Shown here piece after piece: positions 35,549 to 44,402 of a DNA stretch of 62,518 bases. The notes beneath the pieces were generated by a model that worked only from the letters and a program-made list of their open reading frames with translations, was not told the DNA's origin and made no database searches. Position 1 is the stretch's first letter. Every line of letters begins with the position of its first letter. The DNA comes from Westiellopsis prolifica IICB1 (lineage in GTDB: Bacteria > Cyanobacteriota > Cyanobacteriia > Cyanobacteriales > Nostocaceae), in the NCBI RefSeq assembly GCF_004323185.1, contig NZ_NAPS01000001.1:610736-673253 (forward strand), given 5' to 3'. A program made the translations under genes and the position numbers.

Positions 35549-36145
35549 TTGCGTTCTCTTGTTAGCATCTTTGACCCGGTGCAGAAGATTTTCAGCATCT
35601 TGTCAACATCCTTAACGAGTAACTGGTGGCACCTCGGTATGGCAGGAAAATTACCAGAATTCCTCTGTCCTAAAGAATGCATCGGTCAACAGGATTTTGT
35701 CGGTTTTGACTATTACTGGGGTACTAGCAATTTACAGATTCACCGCGTTAAACAATTGATGGATGCTGCTTTCGGACGGTATAATAATGCACCCGTTTGG
35801 TCTGGTGTACTTTACGATATGCTCAAATTCCACGCCAAACTATTCCCAGACAAAGAAATCTTGATCGCTGAAAATGGTTGCGTTGATGTCGCAGATGGTG
35901 TGAAGCGCGAAGAGTACCTGCGTCAGCACATCCAGCAAGTGCAACGCGCTTGTAACGAAGGTGTCAAAGTCATAGGTTATGTCTGCTGGAGTCTGACCTC
36001 AAATCGTGAGTGGGGTTTGAAGTTCAACTCAGCCAGCGACTTTGGACTGTATCACATAGACTTAGACACAGATTGGGAGTTAAAGCGCATACCAACTCAA
36101 GCGGCGGCTACGTATCGAGAGATTATTGAGAAGCGCAGTGTGTAA
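35318..36145 (+). CDS. Family 1 glycoside hydrolase, C-terminal half, preceded by the rest of the binding domain
   Basis: This frame continues the protein after the frameshift. It carries the first lobe of the binding domain (GYLIVAVKDNVPGFGYRDPK, GEFSGLEIDLARTVAEQIFG), then GH1 part 2: FVGFDYYWGTSN, the catalytic nucleophile in ILIAENGCVD, VIGYVCWSLTSNREW and DFGLYHIDLD. Both catalytic glutamates of GH1 are thus present but on different frames. A GTG at 35318 could restart translation, though no Shine-Dalgarno supports it; a single broken or mis-sequenced gene is more likely. Confidence 0.75.
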   Translation: MGNSLAKPGTALRRIQDRGYLIVAVKDNVPGFGYRDPKTGEFSGLEIDLARTVAEQIFGDRTKVQFRPVKSEQRLPLLRSLVSIFDPVQKIFSILSTSLTSNWWHLGMAGKLPEFLCPKECIGQQDFVGFDYYWGTSNLQIHRVKQLMDAAFGRYNNAPVWSGVLYDMLKFHAKLFPDKEILIAENGCVDVADGVKREEYLRQHIQQVQRACNEGVKVIGYVCWSLTSNREWGLKFNSASDFGLYHIDLDTDWELKRIPTQAAATYREIIEKRSV

Positions 36146-36265
36146 ATTCATGTGCTGCGGCAAGCCGATGTCACGTCTACGTTACTTTTCCAAGCATTGT
36201 TAGTGTGACAGAGTACTAGTCTGCTTTAGCAGACTTTAGCTATTAGCCCGCAATTTATTGCAGGG

Positions 36266-37360
36266 CTAAGTTCCATCTGCCAACAAAAAATTAGTAGCAT
36301 TGACAACAGCCTGCGCGGCTGATGTAAAAAACGAACGTTCAATATTAGAAGGAAGATCACTTGGTTGATGGTAGTGGGAACTACGGAGATTAGCTGTATC
36401 TGTCACCAAGACAGCACCCACCCCTTGCAACCAGAAAGGAGCATGATCGCTGCGTAGGGTATCTGGAGTGAGTAAGCCTTTGAGAGGAACTGGCAAAGTA
36501 AATATAGGTGGTAGAGTAGTTGATGCAGAGAGATTAATTGAGGAATTCTCCACATCTGTCTTTCTCCGTATTCCCGTGTTCTCTTTCTTTACGATGTCTG
36601 AATTAGAACGTTCAAAAGCCTGCAACAACGGTAAATTTTCTGTATCGCCTACTACCGCGAGAAAATCTCCTTTGTTGCTGGGTGGGGTTATTGGTAAATT
36701 TGCAGGGTATTTTTGACAATCAGCAGTGTAGCAAGCGTAACCAACCATATCTAAGATAATTACACCATCCAAGTTTTTGAGATTGGCTGGTTTTGCTGTA
36801 AAAGCTTGACTTCCTAATAATCCGGCTTCTTCTTTGTCGAAAAATGCTAGTTGCAAAGTTCGGGGTGTGGGACGAGAACCAAGTAAACGAGCAATTTCCA
36901 GCACCACAGCCACACCACTAGCATTATCATCAGCACCAGGGGAAACAGCAACGGTATCGTAATGCGCCCCTACTAAAATTGCTTTTGCTGTTTTGTCAGT
37001 TCCTTGACGTTGGGCGAAAACGTTAATACCTTCAGAGAAATTTTGTAGCTGGGGTTTCCAGCCAAATTTTTTCAGTTGAGAAATTATGTAAGTGCGGGTA
37101 CGCGATCGCTCTGCATTAGTATAGCGTTTAAAATTTAAGTTTTGAATGTGGGTAAATAGCTTTTGTTTCGAAACTTGAGGAGGTTGGGGAGCGATTGGTA
37201 TTTTTCTTGAAGACTGAGGTGGAGTAGTTTGCGCGTCTAATTTTACTGTTTCGATCACAGCTGGTTGTTGCTGCTGTCGCCAAAAGCCGCTACTACCTAC
37301 CGCTGCAAATGCTACTATTACCACCAACAGCAACCAAATCCATTTTTTCATGGGATGCAT
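36266..37360 (-). CDS. M28-family zinc aminopeptidase/peptidase
   Basis: This 364-residue protein has an N-terminal membrane anchor or signal (WIWLLLVVIVAFAAVGSSGF). Zinc and catalytic residues are visible: VGAHYDTVAVSPGADDNASG (His, Asp), FFDKEEAGLLGSQAF (Glu pair), VIILDMVGYACY (Asp) and SSHYHQPSDLPSN (C-terminal His). It would cleave N-terminal residues from peptides, probably in the periplasm. Start at 37360 or the ATG three codons later. Transcribed alone and convergent with the GH1 gene. Confidence 0.88.
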   Translation of the reverse strand: MHPMKKWIWLLLVVIVAFAAVGSSGFWRQQQQPAVIETVKLDAQTTPPQSSRKIPIAPQPPQVSKQKLFTHIQNLNFKRYTNAERSRTRTYIISQLKKFGWKPQLQNFSEGINVFAQRQGTDKTAKAILVGAHYDTVAVSPGADDNASGVAVVLEIARLLGSRPTPRTLQLAFFDKEEAGLLGSQAFTAKPANLKNLDGVIILDMVGYACYTADCQKYPANLPITPPSNKGDFLAVVGDTENLPLLQAFERSNSDIVKKENTGIRRKTDVENSSINLSASTTLPPIFTLPVPLKGLLTPDTLRSDHAPFWLQGVGAVLVTDTANLRSSHYHQPSDLPSNIERSFFTSAAQAVVNATNFLLADGT

Positions 37361-37480
37361 CCGTGCTTTTTTGACTTAATGTTATACATAGTTTGATCGC
37401 TCCGGTACTAACCTGTACTCATTGTTGATTTGCTAATATGCCGATGAGACCATCGTGCGTACTGCGGAGGAACAGCACCT

Positions 37481-37666
37481 ATGGAACAAGCAGGTCCAAA
37501 CTTCACGGTTGAAGACTATTTCCATCTCCTCAATCAAGCTGGATTTATGATTGAGGATCTGCGTGAAGCGCGTCCGCAACGCGAACATTTTCACGACGTG
37601 CAAACCTACGAGCGGCGAAAGCGTATTCCACTGTTTTTGATTCTCGCAGCACGCAAGCCCGTATAG
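37481..37666 (+). pseudogene. C-terminal remnant of a SAM-dependent methyltransferase
   Basis: The 61 residues (FTVEDYFHLLNQAGFMIEDL, ERRKRIPLFLILAARKP) match the last part of a class I methyltransferase; the SAM-binding region is absent. An ATG with GGAGG 10 nt upstream happens to open the frame, so a short peptide could be made, but it cannot be an enzyme. The rest of the gene appears deleted between the M28 peptidase and the SafE-like gene. Confidence 0.65.
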
Positions 37667-37751
37667 CCTCCAACTTTAAATTTGACAGTTTGTCTTTTGA
37701 CAGACGTACAAACTTAGCTTAAAGTCTCTCAAGAAACACAGCTAAGTTAAC

Positions 37752-38987
37752 ATGCTCGATTTGTGGCTACTCATAACTTTAGGATTCTTGGGAAGTTTTG
37801 GACATTGCTTAGGAATGTGTGGCCCTTTAGCAGTGGCTTTTTCTCTTTCTCATCAACAAGAAACTGCTAACTGGCGACAACAAATCAAATTTCACACCCT
37901 GCTAAATTTAGGGCGGATGCTGAGTTATACCCTAGTTGGTGCGGGAATTGGGGTATTAGGTTCTGTATTACTTGCCAGTGGTCAAATGGCAGGAGTTGGT
38001 AGTCAATTACGCCAGTGGGTTGCTATCTTAACTGGTGTGATGTTGATTTGGTTTGGGTTAGGACACATCAAACCCGATTTATTACCGCGTATACCAGTGT
38101 TACACCCTTTATTACAAAAAAGTTTGCACAACCGTTTGAGCAGTGCAATGGTCAAACTTTCGCTACAAAATAAATGGTGGACACCAGCAGTTTTGGGTAT
38201 GACTTGGGGTTTAATGCCTTGTGGTTTTTTATACGTTGCCCAAATTAAAGCTGCGGAAACTGGTAATTTATGGATGGGTGCAGCAACAATGCTGGCTTTT
38301 GGCTTGGGAACTTTCCCAATGATGTTGGGTGTAGGTGTGTCTACATCTGTATTAAGTAAAGACAGACGCAGTCAATTGTTTCGTTTGGGTGGCTGGGTAA
38401 CTCTTATCATTGGTGTGCTGACACTGCTGCGGACTGGTGACACAATGGCAGATTACACCGGACATGCAGCACTGATATTGTTGATGCTAGCACTGGTTGC
38501 TCGTCCGATTAGTAACTTATGGGCAACACCTTTGCGTTACCGTCGTGCTTTGGGGGTAGGCGCTTTTGTACTTGCTGTTGTCCACGCTGTCCACATGATG
38601 GAACACTCGCTGCAATGGAATATTGATGCTTTTTGGTTCTTACCGCCTGATTTTCAATGGGGAATGACTGCGGGTGCTGTAGCCTTAGTTTTGATGACTC
38701 CTGCTGCTTTGACAAGTTTCGATTCGCTGCAAAAGTCTTTAGGTAAACGCTGGCGACAGATTCATTTATTAAGTTTACCAGCTTTATTCTTGACTACCAT
38801 GCATATCGTCATGATTGGTTCCCATTACTTGGAAAATAAATTCACAACAATACTATTGGGAATAATTACTCTGACTGTATTGCTAGTCAGAACCAAATTA
38901 TTCTGGTCAATATTATCGTTAGAAAAATTTTATGTACCTCCGAATAAATCAAACCGTATTGAATCACAAAAGAACCAGATTATTTAA
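37752..38987 (+). CDS. SafE/UreH-like membrane protein with extra C-terminal membrane domain
   Basis: The N-terminal half (about 1-215) is the sulfite exporter TauE/SafE or UreH/DsbD_2-like fold: GSFGHCLGMCGPLAVAFSL with paired cysteines, and WGLMPCGFLYVAQIKAAETG, each at the start of a helix bundle. The second half (about 215-395) adds about five more membrane helices. The CxGMCGP and MPCGF motifs suggest metal or redox-related transport, as in cytochrome biogenesis or copper proteins. Total length 411. No partner gene adjoins it. Confidence 0.8.
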   Translation: MLDLWLLITLGFLGSFGHCLGMCGPLAVAFSLSHQQETANWRQQIKFHTLLNLGRMLSYTLVGAGIGVLGSVLLASGQMAGVGSQLRQWVAILTGVMLIWFGLGHIKPDLLPRIPVLHPLLQKSLHNRLSSAMVKLSLQNKWWTPAVLGMTWGLMPCGFLYVAQIKAAETGNLWMGAATMLAFGLGTFPMMLGVGVSTSVLSKDRRSQLFRLGGWVTLIIGVLTLLRTGDTMADYTGHAALILLMLALVARPISNLWATPLRYRRALGVGAFVLAVVHAVHMMEHSLQWNIDAFWFLPPDFQWGMTAGAVALVLMTPAALTSFDSLQKSLGKRWRQIHLLSLPALFLTTMHIVMIGSHYLENKFTTILLGIITLTVLLVRTKLFWSILSLEKFYVPPNKSNRIESQKNQII

Positions 38988-39084
38988 AATTTAATTCAGT
39001 TGAAGGGTAAAGTTTCGGAAAAACTTGCCAAAATGAAAGAAACTTAAAAACCCTTTACCCTTTACTCAAACTCTTGCAAAAGAT

Positions 39085-40296
39085 TTAATGATTCGACTCA
39101 ATTGTTGTTGAGCCATCAGCTTTCACCCAAGCAATCTGAGCGATGGAGCGATCGCGTGCATATTGGCGAATTGCTTCGGTGTCTTGTCCCCCCAAATCCA
39201 TTTCTACACGCACTAAATGAGTAGAATTACGGAGTTTTTCAGCATAAGCAAAAGCCGCATCATATGCATAATCATTTTCTGCGACGACTAACCAATTACT
39301 AGCTGGTGTTGTTTGCGGTAATTGCTGAGAATAATCAAGGGCTTGGTATAAATCTTCAATAAAGAAAGCAAAACCAATACCCGGAATATTATTCCCTTGG
39401 GGATGATACTGTCCTAATAATTGGTCATAACGACCACCACGCCCTAATACTCTTGCTCCAATTCCGGTATCACTTACTACCTCAAAAGAAATGCCAGTAT
39501 AGTAGTCAAAAGTTTGAATCAGGCTCAAATCCAAAATTAATGGGAACTTTGAGCGATTTTCTAATAACTCGACCAAAGATTTGAGGTTGTTCACCGCTTC
39601 TTGCTGGGAAGCATCCAGATCCAGGCTACTAACTTTTTGTAAAACATCACCACTGTTTCCACGCAAATCCAAGATAACTCTGGCGCGGGAGCGTAATTCT
39701 TCAGTTAGAGGTAGATTATCGATCGCAATTCGGTCAAGATGAGCGATCGCATAACGGACTTTGTTACGTACATTAGCGGGAAATACCTGTAACAACGATT
39801 GGGTAATTCCAGCTTCGCCTAAAATTAAATGCCAGTGGTTAATTGAGAGTGCTTGCAAACAATCTGCCAGCAAAAGCACCACTTCTGCATCAGCAAGTAA
39901 GCCACCAGCACCTAATAACTCTACTCCAGCCTGATAAAATTCCTGCGGTTGATTGCGCCGATAATCCGAGGAGCGCTGGAAAACATTGGTATTGTAATAC
40001 AAACGCTGGGGATAGGTAACACCCGCCATGCGAGTGACGGCTGTACGAGCAATTGAAGCTGTCAGTTCGGGACGTAACCCCAATTCTTCGTTTTCGGCAT
40101 TTTGCAATTGAATCACAGTTGAGCGTTGAATCGCACCCCCCGCCATCAGCGTATCTATCCGCTCTAGGGTTGAGGTGATAATTCTGTGGTATCCCCAACG
40201 GTGAAATACCTGCTGTAGCCTATCTTCGATCCAGCGTTTCTGAGCCACATCAAGGGGTAAGAGATCCCTAGCTCCCGCCGGTGGTTGATACACCAT
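39085..40296 (-). CDS. hisZ: ATP phosphoribosyltransferase regulatory subunit
   Basis: HisZ is a histidyl-tRNA-synthetase paralogue that activates the short HisG, the first enzyme of histidine synthesis. The 403 residues show class II synthetase motifs (GARDLLPLDVAQKRWIEDRL, ENEELGLRPELTASIART, RDxxQ-type site altered to NTNVFQRSSDYRRNQPQEF, GIGFAFFIED) and no anticodon-binding domain. Start and the upstream stop overlap as TAATG, so it is translationally coupled to the J-domain gene. Confidence 0.92.
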   Translation of the reverse strand: MVYQPPAGARDLLPLDVAQKRWIEDRLQQVFHRWGYHRIITSTLERIDTLMAGGAIQRSTVIQLQNAENEELGLRPELTASIARTAVTRMAGVTYPQRLYYNTNVFQRSSDYRRNQPQEFYQAGVELLGAGGLLADAEVVLLLADCLQALSINHWHLILGEAGITQSLLQVFPANVRNKVRYAIAHLDRIAIDNLPLTEELRSRARVILDLRGNSGDVLQKVSSLDLDASQQEAVNNLKSLVELLENRSKFPLILDLSLIQTFDYYTGISFEVVSDTGIGARVLGRGGRYDQLLGQYHPQGNNIPGIGFAFFIEDLYQALDYSQQLPQTTPASNWLVVAENDYAYDAAFAYAEKLRNSTHLVRVEMDLGGQDTEAIRQYARDRSIAQIAWVKADGSTTIESNH

Positions 40297-41240
40297 TATT
40301 TTTTCTTCCCACCAAACAAACCACCAAAAAGACCGCCACCTCCAGATTTATCTGGTTGTTTAGCCGCAGCAGATGAAGTCGCCGCAGCTTTTGCGCCACC
40401 GGGTTTTTGACCCGATATTTGTTCAATTTTGCGTTTCCCCTCCAACGCTGTTTCGTTTTTGGGGTCTAATTGCAAGGCGCGGTCAATATGAACTTTTGCC
40501 ATCGTGGTTCGATTTTGCCTTAAATAGACCATCCCGATCAAGCTATGGCAATGACTATTATTTGGCTCAAGCTTGAGAGCATCTCGTAATTCTACTTCTG
40601 CTTGGGTAAGTTGATTTTTGGCAATTAAGTCTTGAGAACGACGGATATATTGAAGAACTACGACTGAATCTTCCTTGGGTGATTCAGATTGGGGTAAAGA
40701 GGTTGCAGTGGCTTTGTTTATTGTCGGTGGCGCAGGTTGTGATGGCGGTGTAGCGATAGATTTACCAGCATTCCGCATTAAATAAACCAAGTTTAACTCG
40801 CTGACTAAACCAATAATTTGCACCGCTCGCTCTAAACAGTCATATTGAGTTTCAGCAATTTTGGCGATCGCAACTTTATAAGCATGTTCTACATTGGGCG
40901 CATTTACTAGCTGTTTTGCTACATCGGTAGTGAGTTCCAAACTAGCAGATTCTTGTAATAAACGCTTACCCATTTGCGACAGAACAAGAACATACTCTGT
41001 ATATTTTTTTTCTCTAGAAAGTTTTTCGTAAGCAGGATTAACTAACTTTGACAACAAATTGCTTGCTAGCTGTTTTTCCATTTCACCAGATACAGAAGAA
41101 CTATCCGGGTGCAGACGCCGAGCTATTTTCAAATAACGTTTGCGGATCTCTTTTATATCTGCATTAATTGGCACACTTAGAATTGCGTGGTAATCTATGA
41201 AATCATATTTAAACAGTCCTTGGTCTATTTTGAAAGACAT
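40296..41240 (-). CDS. J-domain and TPR protein
   Basis: This 314-residue protein has a J domain at about 10-75 (DYHAILSVPINADIKEIRKR, HPD motif in RRLHPDSS). A helical region follows, then at least two TPR units (about 200-275: LTQAEVELRDALKLEPNNSH, MAKVHIDRALQLDPKNETAL). The low-complexity end is rich in Gly, Ala and Lys (GGGGLFGGLFGGKKK). It would recruit Hsp70 to a client bound by the TPRs. Translationally coupled with hisZ (1-nt overlap); the linkage may be only transcriptional. Confidence 0.88.
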   Translation of the reverse strand: MSFKIDQGLFKYDFIDYHAILSVPINADIKEIRKRYLKIARRLHPDSSSVSGEMEKQLASNLLSKLVNPAYEKLSREKKYTEYVLVLSQMGKRLLQESASLELTTDVAKQLVNAPNVEHAYKVAIAKIAETQYDCLERAVQIIGLVSELNLVYLMRNAGKSIATPPSQPAPPTINKATATSLPQSESPKEDSVVVLQYIRRSQDLIAKNQLTQAEVELRDALKLEPNNSHCHSLIGMVYLRQNRTTMAKVHIDRALQLDPKNETALEGKRKIEQISGQKPGGAKAAATSSAAAKQPDKSGGGGLFGGLFGGKKK

Positions 41241-41344
41241 AGAGCAGTTTTATACCAATAATTATGTGATTCTTACTAGTTTATCTTCTGAGTTAAGCTT
41301 ACCCGCAAGAGTTATACCATTTTGAATTTTGGATTTTGGATTGT

Positions 41345-41410
41345 CCCCCTTGCGATCCCCAATCCCCTTTCCCCCTTATCCCCGATCCCCGATCCCCGAT
41401 CCCCTTTCCC
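41345..41410. repeat. CCCCGATCCCC repeat block
   Basis: C-rich heptamers of the same family as at 3346 and 54583 lie between the J-domain gene and the inositol monophosphatase gene. Confidence 0.8.
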
Positions 41411-42208
41411 CTAAGATCTAACTTGCTGAAGTTCTTGACTTAGACTTTGGTGAAGATGTCCATTTGTTGCCAAAATTCTACCTGACTCAATTTTTACAGG
41501 AGTGCGATCGTAAGCAGTGACTTCCCCCCCAGCTTCACGCACTATAATTATGCCTGCTGCTATATCCCAAGGAGAAAGACCTCTTTCCCAGTAACCATCC
41601 AAACGTCCACAAGCAACATGAGCTAAATCCAAGGATGCTGAACCACTGCGTCGTACTCCTTGGGTAAGATGGGTAAGATGACAAAATTCTGCGTAGTTGT
41701 TATCAGAAGTTTCACGGCGATCGTAAGCAAATCCCGTCACCAGTAGACTCTTACTTAATTCAGAAGTGTCCGAAACTTTGATTGGACGACGGTTACGGGT
41801 TGCACCCATATCTTGAGCTGCACGAAATAGTTCATCGTGAAAAGGATCATAAATAACCCCTACTTGGGGAACACCATTGATCAGTAATCCAATGGAAACA
41901 GCAAAAAATGGGTATTGATGAGCAAAGTTTGTTGTACCATCTAAAGGATCGATCGCCCAAAGAAATTCATTGTCTTGATTTCCCAGTTTCCCCGATTCTT
42001 CTGTGAGAATGGCATGATCAGGAAAGTGACGATCTAAAGCTTGTAAAATAACTTCTTCGGAAGCTTTATCCGCAACAGTCACTAAGTCCCCAGGACGTCC
42101 TTTTTCAGTAATTGCGTCTTCTACCTTACCCAAGTAACTTTGCAAAACCGCACCAGCAGCCAGCGCCGTTTCTGTGGCAATATCTAGAAAAATTTGTAAA
42201 TTAGTCAT
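41411..42208 (-). CDS. suhB: Inositol-1-monophosphatase family protein
   Basis: This 265-residue Mg-dependent phosphatase has the metal-binding motif DPLDGTTNFAHQYP, the upstream Glu in ILTEESGK and the second motif WERGLSPWDIAAGIIIVREAGG. It would hydrolyse inositol monophosphate or a related sugar phosphate; histidinol-phosphatase activity is also known in the family and the neighbouring hisZ makes it worth considering. The symbol marks the family, not a proven role. ATG at 42208 has only a weak Shine-Dalgarno. Confidence 0.88.
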   Translation of the reverse strand: MTNLQIFLDIATETALAAGAVLQSYLGKVEDAITEKGRPGDLVTVADKASEEVILQALDRHFPDHAILTEESGKLGNQDNEFLWAIDPLDGTTNFAHQYPFFAVSIGLLINGVPQVGVIYDPFHDELFRAAQDMGATRNRRPIKVSDTSELSKSLLVTGFAYDRRETSDNNYAEFCHLTHLTQGVRRSGSASLDLAHVACGRLDGYWERGLSPWDIAAGIIIVREAGGEVTAYDRTPVKIESGRILATNGHLHQSLSQELQQVRS

Positions 42209-42348
42209 TGGTTGTTAGTTATTGATCATTGGTCATTGGTCATTTGTCATTAGTCCATAATCGATGGTTAAGAGTCAACAACTAACAACGAAGTAACTAA
42301 TCACTAGTAACTAATAATTAACAACTAACAAACAAAACAATAAAATTT

Positions 42349-42945
42349 ATGAATGCTTTTCGAGTCGGAGTTGCTGGGCCTGTAGGATCAGGAAAAACTG
42401 CTTTAGTCGATGCTTTGTGTAAGGCGATGCGTGACAAGTATCATATTGCGGTGGTAACTAATGATATTTATACACAGGAAGATGCACTATTTTTAGTACG
42501 TTCTCAGGCTTTAACGAGCGATCGCATTATCGGTGTAGAGACTGGCGGTTGTCCTCACACTGCTATCCGTGAAGATGCTTCGATGAATTTAGCAGCAGTT
42601 GAACAATTAGAAACACGTTTTTCTGATTTAAACTTAGTATTTTTAGAAAGCGGTGGCGATAATTTAGCTGCAACTTTTAGCCCCGAATTAGTAGATTTAA
42701 CAATTTACGTTATCGATGTTGCTGCTGGTGATAAAATTCCCCGCAAAGGTGGCCCTGGTATTACCAAATCTGATTTATTAGTGATTAATAAAACTGATTT
42801 AGCTCCCTACGTTGGTGCAGATTTGAGCGTCATGGAACGAGACGCTAAAAAAATGCGCGGCGACAAACCCTTTATTTTCACAAACTTAAAAATAAAGTCA
42901 GGTTTAGCAGATGTAATTGAATTTGTGACTAAAAATATTTGTTAG
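42349..42945 (+). CDS. ureG: Urease accessory GTPase
   Basis: UreG is the GTPase that drives nickel delivery into urease together with UreF, UreH/D and UreE. At 198 residues it is full length. P-loop [15 protein letters not shown], the nickel-site region [39 protein letters not shown] and the base-specificity motif [14 protein letters not shown] are all present. No other urease gene is in the window. The region before it is filled with GTTAGTTATTGATCATTGG-type repeats. Confidence 0.95.
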   Translation: MNAFRVGVAGPVGSGKTALVDALCKAMRDKYHIAVVTNDIYTQEDALFLVRSQALTSDRIIGVETGGCPHTAIREDASMNLAAVEQLETRFSDLNLVFLESGGDNLAATFSPELVDLTIYVIDVAAGDKIPRKGGPGITKSDLLVINKTDLAPYVGADLSVMERDAKKMRGDKPFIFTNLKIKSGLADVIEFVTKNIC

Positions 42946-43086
42946 TAACTAGTAGTTTTTTATTACTTAATCTCTCTACTCTACTCCTCACAGTCCCCTT
43001 TCCAGGGTTGTTTTTTTCTCTAAAACATGTAAAAGAATAGTCAATCGCACCTCAATTTTAAGAAGTGCGATCGCTTTTCCATAACT

Positions 43087-43323
43087 TTAATTCAAACTTT
43101 CATCTGCTTGACAATCAAACATAACCATAAAATTAGCTTCCGGTGAAATTTGGCGTAAACGTTGCATGTGTCCGTCGGCGTCAGAGCGACTACGGAAGCG
43201 AGCAATAATCTGACGCTGTGTATCAGGTAGCAAACGGGCAATTACCCAGGAATTTAGGCGATTTTTATAGGCTACTGTCTGGGTGCTGGTCTTCGGCTCG
43301 TTGTATTGTGTATTTTGTGTCAT
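43087..43323 (-). CDS. Small conserved-looking cyanobacterial protein
   Basis: This 78-residue soluble protein contains LNSWVIARLLPDTQRQIIAR and FRSRSDADGHMQRLRQISPE. The pattern of a short beta strand plus 'RSRSDADGHMQ' looks like a small cyanobacterial family in which a fully soluble alpha/beta mini-domain is conserved. I know no function. Bounded by 1 kb of non-coding DNA on its 5' side. Confidence 0.7.
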   Translation of the reverse strand: MTQNTQYNEPKTSTQTVAYKNRLNSWVIARLLPDTQRQIIARFRSRSDADGHMQRLRQISPEANFMVMFDCQADESLN

Positions 43324-44402
43324 GATTAAGTTATCGATAAAGTGTTTAACAAAGGGCGTTAGTGACTCTCTGAACAGGAATGTGCTAGCGCCTTACTTCT
43401 TTGAAGCATTTAACCCCATATCACAATTATTGTCAATTGTCAATTAACACCATCAACTTAGGTAGTGCGTACAGTCAGAGAAAACGCGCAGAAGTTGTGA
43501 AATATTAAAGTAGCAGTTAGACTAAGTACACCTGGTATTAAAAATAGGGTTTAGGTGATCAGGGCTTGCAGACTAAGCACGAAAGACCTCATGTAGTCTG
43601 TTTGTGATGTATCACAATTAGTTGTTCGTCTTTAATACATAACCAAGAATACCAGGAACACTGAAAAAGAAGGAATAAAATTCCACCTCTATTGTGTAGG
43701 TCTAAGATTATGGGCTTCCATTTTTATATTCCTAGTTGGAAAAAAGATTCAGGAACACCCAAGCAGAAAATTTGGTTCGTATTTCCGCTTACGTGATTTG
43801 TATCAAAGCACAGAATTTGGACTAGTGCAAGTAATTCATGAGTCAACCCATTTTGGATTGATCTTCAGCCCCCATTCTCCCAAATTGGGGGTTAAGGGGA
43901 AGGGCTTGTACCATAGAGGAATTATCGATCATTATGAACTATAAATATGCCACTTTGTAAACTGCCCTTTTGTGTCTAAGTATATGGGCATCTCTAAAAA
44001 CTGTCATCCTCTAACAGGATTTTAGATTTTTGAAAATGGAATTGACCTTACAGATAAATCTGGGGACTTGTACCATCAAGGAATTATTGGTCATTAAATA
44101 TTCTACGAAAATGGCAGAAAATTTGAGGTAATGACAGATTTATATGGTTTTTTGAAAGCATAAGCTTGTAAATTTTCTAATCAAACAAGATTTGGAAGCT
44201 CCTCAAGCGATTATTACAAATATCTCTATACTCCAAATGATAACCTTCATATTTACAGTTTTGGCAAAATGGCAACTCAAGTAATTTGATGCTACTTATG
44301 ATGTAATGAAGCTTTCCAGTGAAATGGCAGCGCAGGCTCAAACAAACTTCCACAAGCATGATTTTTCATGCTGTGGAATTTTTCAGAATTTCCAGCAAAA
44401 AT
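43324..44402. other. 1.1-kb non-coding region before the polysaccharide cluster
   Basis: A duplicated segment is visible: CTTGTACCAT then RAGGAATTAT and TCATTA, near 43905-43935 and again near 44068-44100. A palindrome TGTGATGTATCACA is at 43603-43616, and a hairpin CCACAAGCATG/CATGCTGTGG near 44350-44376 lies just before the Wzt-type gene. No convincing gene is present. Confidence 0.45.

Noticed and set aside
37380-37480. Upstream part of the methyltransferase remnant in another frame
   Set aside because: A short coherent frame (ETIVRTAEEQHLWNKQ) exists but does not join the methyltransferase frame and matches no known motif.
43603-43616. CRP-like site TGTGATGTATCACA
   Set aside because: The spacing between half-sites is 4 instead of the usual 6 and no gene starts nearby.
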